DNA of 64,000 bases from Zonotrichia leucophrys gambelii (GCF_028769735.1 NC_088171.1:94889912-94953911), one strand, 5' to 3'; counted from the first letter of the stretch, positions 14,761-28,415 are shown. A program made the numbers and translations. The notes: generated by a model not told the origin, from the letters alone.

Positions 14761-15313
14761 TGCTCGGGCTTCAGCGCAGGTATTTTATTAATTTACTTCA
14801 TAGCTGCTGGTATGTGTTGGATTTGAGCTGGAAGCTGTCATAGGGATGATTTTGCTAGTCCTGAGCAGCGTTTGCACCAAGTCAAGGCCTTTTCTGCTCC
14901 CCACCGCACCAGCGAGGGAACTGGGGGCACACAAGGAGTTGGAAGGGGACACAGGCAGGACAGCTGACCCAAGTGACCAAAGGGACATTCCATACAACAT
15001 GGCATCATTCTCAGCATGTAAAGTGGAGGGGAAAAGAAGCAAAGGGGGGATGTTTGGAGTACCAGCATCTGTCTTCCCAAGCCACCATTACATGCCACGG
15101 AGCCCAGCTTTCCTGTAGACAACACTTCCCAGGCCATGCCATGTGACAAATTAATTCCTTGTGTTGCTTTACCTAATAAACTACCTTTATCTCAGCCTAG
15201 GAGCTTTCTCAATTTTGAGATTGAGATTCAATCTTCTGATTCCCATCATCCCTCCATTGGTGGGAATGAGTGATTGGGGCGTGGCATGTAGCTGATAGCT
15301 GTAAACCATGACA
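14761..15313 (+). mobile_element. Solo LTR of an avian ERV, older copy
   Basis: This roughly 553-bp unit begins TGCTCGGGCT and ends AAACCATGACA. From memory it resembles along its whole length a common avian ERV LTR. Shared landmarks are a block with GAGCAGCGTTTGCACC and TCAAGGCCTTTTCTGCT, a GGACAGCTGACCC...GACCAAAGGGACATTCCAT block, a degenerate TATA box (ATGTAAAG, about 15016-15023) and AATAAA at 15175-15180 in ACCTAATAAACTACCTTTATCTCAG. Many substitutions and small gaps relative to that memory, and no clear target-site duplication, suggest an old copy. No interior sequence or partner LTR is nearby. It lies antisense to the host gene. The start is less certain than the end. Confidence 0.8.
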
Positions 15314-15719
15314 ACGTCAGCACTTTTCTGATTCTGAAATCATTTTCTATTCTTCGTGCAGTAATGAAGCTATGAGTAACAAGCAAGTAATTTTGTGTAA
15401 CTTATAAAAAATCTAAAATTCAGATAAAGACTTGCAAGCAGATACAAATACTAATAATTTAAGCTATATATCAAGAATAATTTCAGTGCAGATTGTTGGG
15501 ACACCAGTAACATCTCACAGGAAGAAAAAGCATGAAGTGTCTCCTAAGTAATGCACAGCCACAGAGAAAGCCAACAGGAGGTGGTGGCATTATGGAGGCA
15601 AAATACACCCTGCTATGGTTATTTGAAATAGAGTGCCCATAGGTCTTGAAGAACTGTTAGTTCAACTCTGCAAGTGATAAAATAATTAGTACATCATGAA
15701 GACAGCACAGTTGAGAAAA

Positions 15720-15960
15720 TTTATTATTTAAGTTTATTTATAGATATTTATTATTTATATTTTCATTTGAATTAAATTTTTAAAAAATTACTTCTATCCC
15801 AGACTAGGAATATATAATTATTTTCAATATAGTTTAAATATGTAAGTTATTAAATAAGTTTTATCTACTATATATATTAAAAATTTATCACACATTCAAA
15901 TAAAAATTTTAATTTCATTCTTCAAGTTGTGTCTTATATTTGTTTTATATTTACTTTAAT
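15720..15960 (+). repeat. AT-rich low-complexity tract
   Basis: About 240 bp that is nearly all A and T, with TTATTTATAGATATTTATTA-like motifs, lying about 400 bp to the right of the solo LTR. Confidence 0.75.
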
Positions 15961-18149
15961 GAAAATTAAAAAATAAGATCTTTTTATTTCTTAGAATTCC
16001 AGTATAAATTCCCTAGATTATAGACTGAGAGATCTAGACTTAAAAAAATATAATAGGAAAGCAATTAGAGTATAGGACAATCTCCACATAAAAATATCCT
16101 GAATTATTCCTAGGCACTATATATCTTTATTTTTTATTCCTCCTGTAAGATTATTATCTTTCTTTTTGTTTGTTTGAGAAGTTTCCTTGATGACCTTGAC
16201 ATCTCATTTTTTGGTGCTTTTGTATGAATTTTAATATATTGCTATTCCAATACTAGCATTTCCTTTTATTATTTACATTTGCCACAGACTATTATGCATA
16301 TATATCTTCTAGCACAATTAAATATTTTTGCCTTTCTAGATGGCTGTCATGTCTTAAGGGCTTTCTTCTGCTTCTGCACTTAAATATTTCAGCCTTGCTT
16401 TAAAAGTTTTATGTTAGGATAGCCTATTTTTAGCTCCAAATAGGCAATAATGTGGTTCGTTCTTCATGAAGGATATTTTATCTATTAATATAATGAAATA
16501 GTATCTTGGAGTAAGATTACCTTCTTTTCATCAGTGAACATGACATCCTTGCAGAGGCACCAGTCTTTATGGATACCAGCAGGGATCCAGCATGGGCAAT
16601 GCAAGGAATTTGCAAAGCAGATGCTCATCCAAGGGTGTATTAAGGCTTCAACAAAAATTCAGACCTGAAGAGGGTTTCTCTATCATCCACAGTGGCACAG
16701 CCCCCATGCAGGCCAGCCAGGTTCCCAACTTGGGGAACTGGAATGCCACAGAGAGGAACGACAGGAAAGGAGGTGCACACCAACACACAGATTAAATATT
16801 TAGATATGGACAAAGAGATTTATCTGCTCAGGAGCAATAGTTCACACCACAAAAGTTGGTTGTCCTGTTACAAACTGGGATAGTTTTCAGAAAAGGAACA
16901 ATGACTGCTAGGAGGGCCGTGGACAGAAGTGCACTGGAAAGAAAGCAGGATTGTGACTGCAAGGTTCTGGTGCTCCACACACTATGGAAACCCCTGTGCA
17001 ATGGCCCTGCAGCTTATGGCACACAACAGGACACCTGTTATACCTCCACTGAGCAGAGGTATTAGGAGGTGTTCCACACTTTGGTCTAGGCAGCATTTTC
17101 CTTTTCCTTTAAAAGTATATTCTGAACATTTTTTTCTTTAGTGAGACTGATTGGCTTTCATTCTTATCTGAGAATACCTTTCACTTAAAGGATGTAACTA
17201 ATATTAATAGTGGTGGGTTTTGAATATTAGATGATGTAATATTTGCATCAAAATATTTCAACACCTCCTTTCATGTCACTCAGCAGGAATATATGCTGAT
17301 TGTTCAGGAAAAGCAACGAAGGAACTATGAAAGGAGTCCCTATGCTCTTCAACAGCAGCAGAAAAAGCAATATCCTAGGGAAAAAAAAAAGACAAAGTAC
17401 TTTCATAGAAGTCAATTTTTTTTTTTTCTACTTCACTTGTTACCTGGAAAGAACCAACTTTGATGTCATGACCACCCAGATAAATGTCCTGGCTATGGAA
17501 GCTCTGCTAGGTATACAATGCCTTCTGAAAAATGACAGTTCTAAAAAAATTACTTGGTTTTTTTTTAAACACAGATTAATCCTTCCTGAAACACAATAAT
17601 ACATAATCTACATATGTTAAAAAGAACCTGGCTTTCTCCTTTACAAACAGAAAATCATTTATACTAGGTTTTTATTTCAAGCGCACACTAAAATTATTAT
17701 TCCTCACAAAAGAGGAAAGGGAGTGTCTGCCAATCAACATGACATGCTATTGAAAGACTGGTACTAATAGCTATGACAAGAGCAAACCTGTTTGAAGCAG
17801 AGCTGCTGCTGCTTTTTTCTTTTTTTAAAGCATACCAGCCACCAAAAATAATGCTTTATCTGACTAGAAACCCAAGCAATATTCCACTGCTGTAAAATCT
17901 TGCACCTGATTTGCCTATGTTTAGCAATGATAATTTTAATATCGCTTCAAATGACAGCATTTAAAATGTTTTATTTAAACAGTGATAAAGACTAAGAACA
18001 TTAACTATTAAAAAAAATATTAAATACTCGTGCAAACAAAACTGTGTATCTATTCTTTGGCGGTTTTACATCAGGTATGAATTACAAGTTCGTATAAGTA
18101 CTCAACTGACTTGTATTTCCATTGCTGCATTGATAAATAGCATTTACTG

Positions 18150-18232
18150 ATTTTATATTTTTGTATTTTGATAAATTTAGATTAAATTTGTATTAAATTT
18201 GTATTTTGATAAAATTTGATAAATTTTAATAG
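18150..18232 (+). repeat. AT-rich imperfect tandem repeat
   Basis: Repeated units of the type TTTGTATTTTGATAAATTT and TTAAATTTGTA over about 80 bp. Confidence 0.7.
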
Positions 18233-19117
18233 AGAGTATTAGAGCAAACAGGCTTTTATGATTTCATTTTTCCTATTTTTTAACTCCATATTTTCTACTA
18301 AAGAATCAAAAAGATGGAAAAGAAAGGAGTAGCAAAAAATATTTAGAAGAAGAAAAGCACTAGGATACTAATATAATTGCTATATTATCAGGTTCTGTGT
18401 GTCCAATTCACATTCTGAATAAGTCTGCAGTTTCCACTTGGTAATACAGTTATACCTTGATAAAATCACATAATAGATCACACCATAACTTTTAGCAATC
18501 AATTTTTTCTCTTAATAATTTGATAAATGTAGCTGTCAAGTGGGATAAAGATCACAATTTTATTTGGGATTAACTATTTGAACTTTCAGAATTCCATTCA
18601 TGAATATTGCAACTGTTACAACTGATAGGATCACAATTTTGTCCCCTGTTGATGATGCAATCATGCTGCAGGTTGCTGGTACAGCCCTGTTTCTCAAAAG
18701 GCAAAGAAAGAAAGAGAAATGTGGGGAAGCACAGCCTTTTGAAAAGTGCACTTAAAGTTTCGAAAAACACTTTTCAAAGATATATAAAAGAACAGACAAT
18801 TACACAGTAAGGGAACTGCAAGGGAAAGAGCAGGATTTTATATGGATTCTTTAAACACAATAAACAAATAAATAAATGCATGTTACAAGATATTTTATCA
18901 GGGATTTACTGACTTCCTAGAAACAAACAGATTAAGTGAGTGTATTTCCACTTCAGGCTCAAAGAGAGTAAAAATTTAGCACTGATGATGTGAATGTTGC
19001 CTCTCTGAGAAAGAACACTTTGGGGGACTTAGCTGTCTCCTCAGCTATTCCACTGCTATCGCAACATACAAACAGATTCACAAACACAGCCCTTAACAGG
19101 AGGCTTTGGATTAACAC

Positions 19118-19490
19118 TATTTGAAAGTTTTAGAGCAGAAAGGACTATTAGATAATAGTCTGACTTCTGGTACATCAAAGCCCCTTTACGATTCGCAGTG
19201 AACCCAGCAAGCTTGGGCCCTCCTAAAACCTATTTTCCAGAAAGACATCCAGTCTTCTCAAGGCTCAAAGGAAGAGAAGAAGAATAATTTCTTTTGCTAG
19301 TTGCTGCCAGAGCTCAATTGACCTCATATTTAAGTGTTTGCACCTTGTTTCTCATTTCAATTTGTCTGACTACGCTTTCAGTAACTGATTTTTCTTAGGC
19401 TTTTCTCAGCTAGACTAAGAGTAGCTCATGTCTGATATTTTCTCCCTGTGAAGCAACTCATACACTATAATCAAGTACCTATCTATCATT
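19118..19490 (-). mobile_element. Ancient CR1 LINE, 3' portion of ORF2 and 3' UTR
   Basis: Read on the minus strand, this block follows the end of sauropsid CR1 elements. A DRYLIIVYELLHREKI-like frame corresponds to the CR1 GDLITVYKYLHGE motif. It is followed by a segment like CTTAGTCTAGCTGAGAAAAG, by ...CAGACAAATTGAAATGAGAAA, by a GGATGTCTTTCTGGAAAA segment, and by an AAGTCAGACTATTATCTAAT 3' end. Frameshifts and gaps are abundant, so it is a dead, old copy resembling CR1 types of turtles and crocodilians as well as birds. The comparison is from memory. Confidence 0.75.
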
Positions 19491-21711
19491 TGGTCATGAA
19501 TTATGTAACTCTTCATGAACACTAAGCGTTCAATCACCACGTAGGCAGCCAACTGCCAAAACACAATCGTCACAATCTTTGTTCTGTGAATGCCCAACCC
19601 CAGAGGCACCTATAATTTTCACAGAGGCACAGGCACACAAAGCTGTACTTCCAAGCATTCCCCAAAACATGTCTGTGCAGAGCAGGGAAGCAGCTCACAC
19701 TTTTAGTTCTGTCATCATCCACAGGAGTAAGTGATCCTCCACTCCTACTCATGGGCTATGGGTGGTAGACTCTCACCACACACTGGAAAATTTGAGTGCT
19801 TTGCAAGCATAGTATCACTGTCACAGGAATAAAAAACACAAAAATGTTACCAAAGAGTACAATGAGCTGAGCTGGCTTCACTGATTTTTTTTTTAATGAC
19901 TTCCAAGAAGACTGCTAATTCTAAATTAAACATCGCCAAATTTTCTGTTCAATGCCTTAAGCAGTTCCCTAATCACATAGTTGACCATTATGAAGCCATT
20001 TTACAGCAAGAGCTTTGTGACTTAAACTATTTGCATTGCACCTATTTTGCACATGAGAAAACTTGTACAAAAAGCAGGACCATTATATCTTTTGTTCAGT
20101 GAAAAAACAGGTTATTCTGATTTCTAGGGTTGCATTCATTCTTGGAAATCATCTCCACTTTAACAGTGCAGCATGGAAATAACGATATGGAAAAAACACT
20201 CAGTATCACTGCATAACTTTCAACATCATCACAAAACCAATAATGAGCAAACTGCTTCCCTTCTCTCTAAAGAGTTTTTTGCTTATGACCAGATTAGTAT
20301 CCACAGAAGGCTACTATGGCACACCACAGATGTCATGAACTCTGCAGCTATTCGAAGAATGGAGATGTTCAGGCATAGATATTACACTGTTTGGACATAA
20401 ATAATGCATCATAATAGTATCACAATGTTTATAAGACAAGAGCTCCTAAATGATGAACATTTAGTTCAAACTGAAATTATCTCTACCAAGGGATGTTTCT
20501 CCAAAGCGGACGAAGCACTGAGAAACAAAACTGGAATACTGATCCCTTGCAAGATCTACCACAGGTATGGGCCCTTCTCCTGTCCCACTTGACAAAGTAT
20601 TCAGGTTTAGTTCAACTCAGTATTGCAATGTAGCATCAGTTAGAACAAAATACATTCAAGTATTTTGGAAATGCAACACACACAAGAATCAAAATATTTC
20701 TTCAGCTTGCTTTGAGACTCGCAATTCAGACAAGCCCACAGTAGAGAAACAAACTTTTTAAAATAAAACTATCTAATTTTTAGAAAAACTACTAAAATGA
20801 TAGTCACCAACATGATATGACAATTCACTCATCTATTGCATTCATTTTCCATTTGTAATGACACACATTCAGATTTGCACATGGACAACAAGAATGTACA
20901 TGAACAGTTTCCACTAGAACCAAATTTCTATCACTTAAACATTACCTGCAGGATTCCTTGCTCATAAGCCCATATCTGTTCTTAGAACAGCTGTAAAATC
21001 TATCAGTATCGTAAAAGTGGTTTTAAAAAGAAAATAAATTCATATTGTGGATAATGGCTAACAGTCTCTGGATTCATGTTTTTTTTTTCCAACAAAATTT
21101 CAATTTTAACACAGACCTTGAGAAAATGCATCAGAGAATATAGAGAAATAGGCACCAAACTCCTACAGAACAACACACAGGCATTTTTAAAAAACAGATT
21201 TGATGCTTCATATAAAAATTAAGGTTAAATGCATAAACTGGTATTTAAAGTGTATATCAAATTCAATTCACAATTTTATGTGCACTGCATATATCTTTGT
21301 TGGCTTGTGTGGATTAAAAGCCTGTTGCTCAAATGTAATAAATTTTAAAAGTTAAAGACAAAAGTATAATCCAGACCGTTATTGTTTTAAAATATCTAAA
21401 ATTTATAAGGAATATAGTTGTATTGTTAAATAACTCCCCCTATGACAGAGGGAACCTATAGCAAAAAGAGGAAAGAAAATCTGAAGACCTGGTTTGCTGG
21501 CATTTCTATATATCAATTTAGAAGTGCTATCACCTTGCAATTAGAGTATCATCCTCACAAATGTAAAAGACAAATTCTTTTGCCTTCCATCTTCCACAGT
21601 CTCTCCCTCTGAAATGCGGCTTCCTCAATCTCCTTACTAATCCTGACCCTATAAAGCAGTACAGTAGCTGCCAAAGAAAGCTAACTAGAAACTAATATTA
21701 GAGCATTATAT

Positions 21712-22381
21712 TGTTGTAGCAGGGCAGCTCACCCCCACCAGAGCTTATCTGTTGTTTGTTAACCAGTCAGATAACTCAAACAAGACAAGCTCTCTTACAG
21801 TGAGTTATTTTGGCACCATGGGGTTGACACCTCCCAACTGCCAATAAACATCTTACTAATGGAAGTGAGATCTGGAAAGATAAGCCAGATTTTTGACAGA
21901 CAGATATCCACTTTAAAACTGTAAGAGCCATACCAAACTCCCACAAAGCAGAGATTTTCTATACATTTCCCTGGAAATGTGTGGAGTTTCTCCCCTGAGT
22001 AGGAACACCTGCTTTGCAGTTACTCCCCAGGGATTAAGTGAAGGAATGTGCACATTACCATGGTTTCAGTGATAAGTTACATTTGACTCCTAATCAATAC
22101 TATTTCTTTTCCTATCTCCAATATAGGTACCTTGATATTGTGCATTTTTATGTTATGCTGTAAGCTACTAGCCGTTCTTTTTCGTTTTATACTCTGTAGT
22201 AAGCGGTTCTGATTAAGATCTTTCATCTGCTATCTCTTGTCTGTTTAATAAATAATTCATTTTATAAACAGATCTGACTTGCCATCATTAGAACTTGCAG
22301 GCCAGGGAGATTCCTTGAACTTAAACTGTTGCCAAAGTCTGAGGCTAAGGCTTGTCTGAAGCTTCCACTCTTCCCGCAACA
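21712..22381 (+). mobile_element. Probable solo LTR, family not recognised
   Basis: This 670-bp unit starts TGTTGTAGCAGGG and ends CCCGCAACA, giving a 5-bp inverted terminus TGTTG/CAACA with TG...CA ends. Near its 3' side it has a TATA-like TTTATAC (about 22186-22192) and AATAAA at 22247-22252, leaving about 130 bp of U5-like sequence. This is the order expected of a plus-strand LTR. Flanks show at best a weak target duplication (ATTAT against ATTAC). No internal retroviral sequence accompanies it. It could be another kind of repeat, but the termini and signal order favour an ERV LTR. Confidence 0.6.
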
Positions 22382-24808
22382 ATTACAAAGAACATTAAAT
22401 CTAAATTAGAAATCCAACTGTCAATCTTAATTTCACAGACAAGAAACAGACTTGGCTTTTACTCCCAGTCACATCCCAAAGGTACCCCACAGCTCCACTC
22501 TTGATGAGGTGTGATGAAGGAATTTCTGCCTGTCCTTCAAAGTCGCTGGAGTGGGTGTCTGTCTCTTTGCCAGTGAAGATACTTACTCTATCTGCTCAAA
22601 GAAGCAAAAGGCCAGCTTTCCTCTTACAAAGCAATATTAGAACATAAAAGACAGACAAATATGTTTAAGTTTAAAAAAAAAAAATCAATCTTGGATGACA
22701 CTTTCATACTCCTATCATCCTAAGGGGTTCTATGTCGTGTTGTAGATTCTCTGTGGGTGCAGCCAATGACCAATAAGTCATCAGTAACTGTGAACCAGAC
22801 ACAGAACAAATCTTATTTTTATAAGGGATGTTAGCCAGGGCACAGGAGTTGTCCTTCATTCCTCTAAAAACCTTTTCTAAAACCTTTAACTCTCAGATGT
22901 CCAGCAGTCAGAAATGGATTGAAAAGAAGAAAATAAACTTCCCTTAATTTAACTGTGGTATCAATACACAATTATCACCCAGGTTTCTCTTTAATAGTGT
23001 TTCTTTTTGAAAGGAAAATACAGTATCATCCTTTCTATAATGGAATTATACAAACATTGTTTCAAGACTTTTGTTGCATACCAGTCCTAGGCGAGCCTGA
23101 CAATCTGTTCTTGCTAGTCCTAAATATTTGCACAGTACCCTGTTTAGTGCAAGAGGATTTCTACAGTGTAAGAGTGAATATATAGAAAAGAAATATCATT
23201 AGGATACAACACACTGATGACTGTTTTCCTGTGTTACCAAGACAGGCAAGCTGAACAGTTTTAACCACAGCATGCTGCAATGAACAATTGATTTATCCAG
23301 ATATAGTCTTGAACTAATAATGGCAAAATATACATAAAATGTTTGTAATTTTGGAATGTTACTGATTCAATCACTGTTACAGCTCTCTGTTATATCCATC
23401 TGCCTATTGAAAGCATTTGATTTTTTAATATTAAGTGGGATTATTGTAATAAAGATCCAACAATGTCTGGATTTAAGCTCTGAGTTGAATATTCATTTGC
23501 TTTAGTGAGAACTATGGTGAAATGTGATCAGTTTTCTGACCTATTTTGAAATTGGTATTCTGCCAACTGGCATTTTGTTTGCACATCCAGATATTATCCA
23601 CCATATGCTGACATGACATGATGATTGGTTCCAAAATGAAGTGGAATACTTGGCAAATAGAAATATATCGTACAAATAATACACTGCCTCTAGTCAGGAA
23701 AGCAAGCAGTCATTTTGAGAAGACTGAGAGGTTTTAAAATAACTACAGTGTATGTACAGCACAAAGCTGCATGAAAACTCTCCAGGTTTTGTTTTTTTAC
23801 AGATATAAGGATATCAAAAACTAGGATATTAATTCCTGACACAAGATTCACATCTGACACAGGAGTACTAATAGTAATAATTCAATGGAAGATTAATTTG
23901 CATCTCAGGGAGACTCTGGCCCACATAGCTTCTTCCTCCTCTGGATTCCCCAACTCTTTCTTCTTACCATCTGTTCTTTTTTCCCACAGCTCTGACTTGT
24001 CTTTCCACTCCGTGATGTCTAAGTTATCTGCCTCTCCTGCATTAAGATCACATTTCATTCAAGCTCCACACTAATTTTGTTATTTCTCCTAACCTCCCAC
24101 CACTGAACTCTTTATTTTTTTCTCCTAACTTGATGCTTCCATTAATCTTCTGCCTTCCAATCTGAACTGTAGAATCTATTAAAAAATAACCCAAAAGCAA
24201 ATAAAAACTACAAAAATTTGTTCCTAAACAGAAGACACCCCATGTTTTTTCTTTTAATTCCTGTTTCCAAAGCAATGTTTTTCTTTTGCATTCCTCCAGT
24301 GACTTCCATGTGTGTGCTCTCTAACACAAAGCCTGAAAAGAAACATCTAAGTTGTTGGTTGAGCTCTGTTGTTCTATCTTTTAATGAAAAACAGTCTACA
24401 TTTTGTAATGAAATCTAAGAATTTTTAAAGCAGTGCATTAATTTGCCACTGTATTTCCTATGGAATTTTGTTTTTCTGTTCTTGGGGGAATAGCATAGGC
24501 AGAGAACTTAATAAAAATGTTAAAAAAATATTTCTCTCTAAAAGTTCAGTTAGATTTCAAAATGAGGCATCTGAATAGCACGCACTTCTGATGTTTATTG
24601 AACTGCAAGATTTGTTTGTATAACATGAATAGATTTCAGTGCTTAATGCATAATCTTTAACCCTGGAAAACTTGAAGAGGATGAAGCCTATTTTGAAACC
24701 ATGCGCTTCTTCAGAATAAATGATAATAACTTCTTGTTTTGTTATTACTATCATTTAAGCACGTGCATTTTGAAAAGAATTTGTAAGCAAAGGGAGCAAG
24801 GACCTTAC

Positions 24809-24987
24809 CAGCATGCAAGTATGCCAGATCAGGATTTTCAATGTCTGGATGCAGTTCTTTCAAGTGGTTCCGAAACTCCACAGGGATATTTGTTCCATAC
24901 TCACACCTAGGACAGTTATACATTTTTACTCCTTCGTGCTTTCCCGTATGCAAGATGTGTTTACGGATATTTTCTGCACAGTTAGAC
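24809..24987 (-). CDS. ZNF407: C2H2 zinc-finger gene exon (third of three in window), probable ZNF407
   Basis: This 179-bp internal exon follows a strong acceptor: a run of 15 T on the minus strand, then ...TTGCTGTTTAG. The donor is CTG|GTAAGG. Its first base completes an Arg codon begun by the exon at 53627, giving CPWCDYRSNCAENIRKH across the junction, so the split finger closes with a C-x2-C-x12-H spacing. A second complete finger follows, CPRCEYGTNIPVEFRNH..H (C-x2-C-x12-H-x4-H), joined by the atypical linker HTGKHEGVKMYN instead of TGEKP. A non-finger tail DIENPDLAYLHA ends in a split Gly codon (phase 1). This tail, directly after the last finger, is the segment I associate from memory with the C-terminal part of ZNF407. 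Coding continues left of this exon, probably beyond base 1. The remembered similarity and the tens-of-kb introns favour ZNF407 over the compact ZNF335 gene. A protein search would settle it. Confidence 0.9.
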
Positions 24988-25005
24988 CTAAACAGCAAGG
25001 AAAAT

Positions 25006-25020
25006 TAAAAAAAAAAAAAA
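25006..25020 (-). promoter_or_regulatory. Long polypyrimidine tract at splice acceptor
   Basis: Fifteen consecutive T on the minus strand lie about 20 bases before the AG at 24988-24989. With the following TTTTCCTTGCTGTTT they make an unusually strong acceptor for the exon at 24987. Confidence 0.7.
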
Positions 25021-28000
25021 ATTATTTTCTACCAGTGGTTCAAATGAAACCTAGTGTTATATAACAGAAAATCAGTAGTCATCACTCATTTTTCATTATC
25101 TGTAGATTTTTTGCATCCTCTTAGGTTTTGCACAAATGTTGTCCTTTGCATGATGGCTCCCAAAGCTGTTTCAGGTTAACTGAACATTACATCTGAACCA
25201 GAATGATTGATTTGTCACATTTACCGAATTTCTATTTTTCTCGTGGTAATCAGCGATTGACGGAAATTAAGCAGAAGAATTAACAGAAATTAATTAAAGA
25301 AAAATCTTTACTTCGCAAAATTGAAATACAAAAATGCCTATAATATTCCCAGTGGAGCTCACATGAACCTTTCCTACACAGTTCCTAAATTCAACAGGAC
25401 TTGCAGTGAATGATTTTTGAAGTATGTTCCACCAACTTTCATCTCACTGTGTGAACTGTTCCTAGGAAAGAGAATTGAGTTGCTCAAGTTTAAATATTTT
25501 TGAAAATACACACGGATTCTGGTTTGCATCTTAAAAACAGCTATTGTGAAAGTAGTGGAGTTTTCATGCATAAAAGTCAAATTACATATACAATTAGTTT
25601 AACATATTTCAAAGCAATATTTATAATCATATTTCTGAAAAAAAATCATATTTCCTTTATTCACAGGGCAATCCATATGGAAATAATTTTTAATTTTTAG
25701 TCTTTCAAATATTCCAGTCTCATTACAAAATTATTTTGCATTAGAATTTCCTACTTATTCAAACTTAGTCATTAATCCTACATGAAATACATTGCTGCAC
25801 CATTTATTTAAATCAGAAATAGTCAGTATGTTTATTTTTTACTCAAAAGAACAGAATTGTTCATGTGTACCACTGCTTTGGTGTTTTGTTTATTGTTTGG
25901 ACTTTCTTTCTAGCACATACTATTATTATTGCCAAACTAAGAACAGAAGAACAGTAATTCAGCCTAACTGAAAAAAAGTACAAACACTCGTGTAAACGAC
26001 ATAAATGCATAATACTTCACAAATACTCAAGTAAGACAACAGTAGCACTTTGGGAACTGATTATATATCTATCATGGAGTGGAAATTCTACATTATGATA
26101 AAAATTATAGATGATAGAAACGACATCATGATTCTACATCATGACAGAAATTCTACAGTAACAAGCACCTAAAAAAAAGACCTCCAAAATAAACTGGAAG
26201 TAGCAGCTTGAAGTTCTGCTGGAATGCTTGTCTCTCCCTCGGAAATGGACAAGGTAAAGTTGGTATCTGCCTTACGGTGCTGCCAAAGCTCACCCTCTGT
26301 CATGTCCATCTGCTATATACTGGTATCATGATCAGATGCCTGAGAATGTCAGAGAAGACACTTATCACTGAAAAATATAGAAAATATTGGTCCTCAGCAT
26401 CTTTCAGGATTCAGCCCTAAAAACCTTACAGTGCTCATAAATGTTGTTAAAATGAAATAAGTATTTTACAAAAAAAGGAAAAAATGGTATACAGTATACA
26501 CATACTGCAATGAAAGCAGGAGACAACCTGGTAACCTTCTATCATGGGTTATACTTTAAAGGGCAATAGATTAAAGCAGAGCATATGAATCTGAAATAAA
26601 ATTCCTGTGTTCTTTTAGCTCAGCTCTCATACTATGCTAAGGAAATATATAAAACTTTTTACTTTGAAATATTTCTGTGAAATATATAAAGGATCTGTGG
26701 AGACCTATGTAAGAGTTGTGAAGAAAACCCAGGCTGTTCAAGCAATAAAAGGCCAGTTCTATCTCCTTTGATTTGGAAATTCCTCCAGCCACTTTAAACA
26801 GAGCAATCCTGAAGCCTCATTTATTCAGTCATCAGTAAAAATCTGTCACTAAACACACCAACATACAGATATAAAAAATATAAACCCATATTTTTCCATG
26901 TAACAAAGCCAGGAAGGCTTAATCAGAAATGAGGAATGTGAGATCACAGGGCATTACAAATGGCCCCTTGTATTAGGTTGCAAAGCAGCAATTGCCATCA
27001 TAAAGGTAAACCATGATGGCAACAACTGGCAAATCCAAGCCCTTCTGAATCCAAGTGATACCTTTAAATACGATAGGACAAAAGTGTACTGCATATAAAA
27101 TGTTTTTTAATCACTCAGTGTGCTTTGAATGTGTGTTTTATTAGGAGTCTTTTCTCATGTACTGTACAAGCATGTTATCATACGTCTGACACAAAACACC
27201 CCCACCAACACAAAGTGTGTGTAGTTACATCACTTTATATTGTATGAGTAAACTCAGAGGCCTATGATTTTAAACAGCACTGGATTTCTATCAAAGCTAT
27301 CTCATGACATGAATATAACTAAAACATTATAATGTTGCAATGGTGATGATAATTACGGTTTTGACAGGCCTTGTATGATAAGATTCACTTCCAGGTGTTT
27401 ATAAACATTGAAATACAGATTTCCTTTGTTCTGAAATTTGGAAAACAGAGCCCAGTGCAATAAAAATTGTTTGAGGAAAGTCCTTCTGGTTTTTGAGTTC
27501 CAGTCTGAATTACGGCCACAAACAAAGAAATGCAGGTTTTAGGAGACTAGCCTGTATTTCACTAAAGCTACAGTAAAGTAGAGGTTTCTAAGTTAAATTA
27601 CTATTACCATTGCTTCATATAAGCAAGCTTCCATCCTTATGATCCATTTTTAAAATCAAATCTACATATTTCTGTCAATTTGTCCATGTTCTTAAGAAAC
27701 AGGAAGAGAACTCTTTAGAGTGACTTAATCAGTCTAAAGCTACAGTCAATGAATTTACATTTAATTCTGATGTAGAGAAACACAATAAAAAGTTTTCTTT
27801 TTATTTCATGTCTTACACTAAGTTTTCTTATTAGATGTGAAGAAAAGTCTGAGACTTGATGCAAATCTCACAAAACCCTATTAAAGGGAAGAGGGAGGCC
27901 TGTATGGATTTTTCAGTGTCTTGTCAGTGCTATATACAGTGAAAGAAGAGATGGAACATATTGCTAAGGTATGTTGCAGATGAACAGGAAATTCGAGGGG

Positions 28001-28415
28001 CTTTCCATGCATACTTCCCATGCAACAAACCTGCATGACCTCCTCCATGAAAGACTGGTATATTGGGAAGGGCATAGGCCTATTTTCCACATCCAGGAGA
28101 GCTCCCACATTTCTGTAAAGGATAACACTTTGAAATAAGGGAGACAGATGGTAAGATTCTCCTGAGAAATGTAGCTACTGCTTAGGATGAACAGAAAACC
28201 TCTTCTGGAAAAAGATGAAAAAGGGCATTTGTCTCTAACATCCATCACACAGCGATGCGTTCCCATTGCTGCTCTAGCTGCATATTCCATGCTGCCATTA
28301 CAAGTCCCTTCCTAACAACCAGGTACCTTTTTCTGTTCTCAAGAAATTAAATGTTGCTGCATATTCCAGTATCATAAACTGGAAATCACTTGTCAAATTT
28401 AAAATGGTACTTCAG

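Larger units (their letters stand above)
1..24808 (-). other. Intron downstream of the third zinc-finger exon (partial)
   Basis: More than 24.8 kb follows the donor at 24808. The exon that completes the GG(N) glycine codon after ...YLHA was not found in the longer open frames of this stretch. It is probably left of base 1, although a small exon cannot be excluded by eye. Recognised contents are a solo ERV LTR at 14761-15313, another LTR-like unit at 21712-22381, an old CR1 at about 19118-19490, an AT-rich tract at 15720-15960 and short A-rich or GGAA repeats. Bases 1-14700 otherwise show no gene or repeat I can name. Open frames here, such as 156 residues at 7126-7596 (plus), look like chance. 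Confidence 0.65.
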
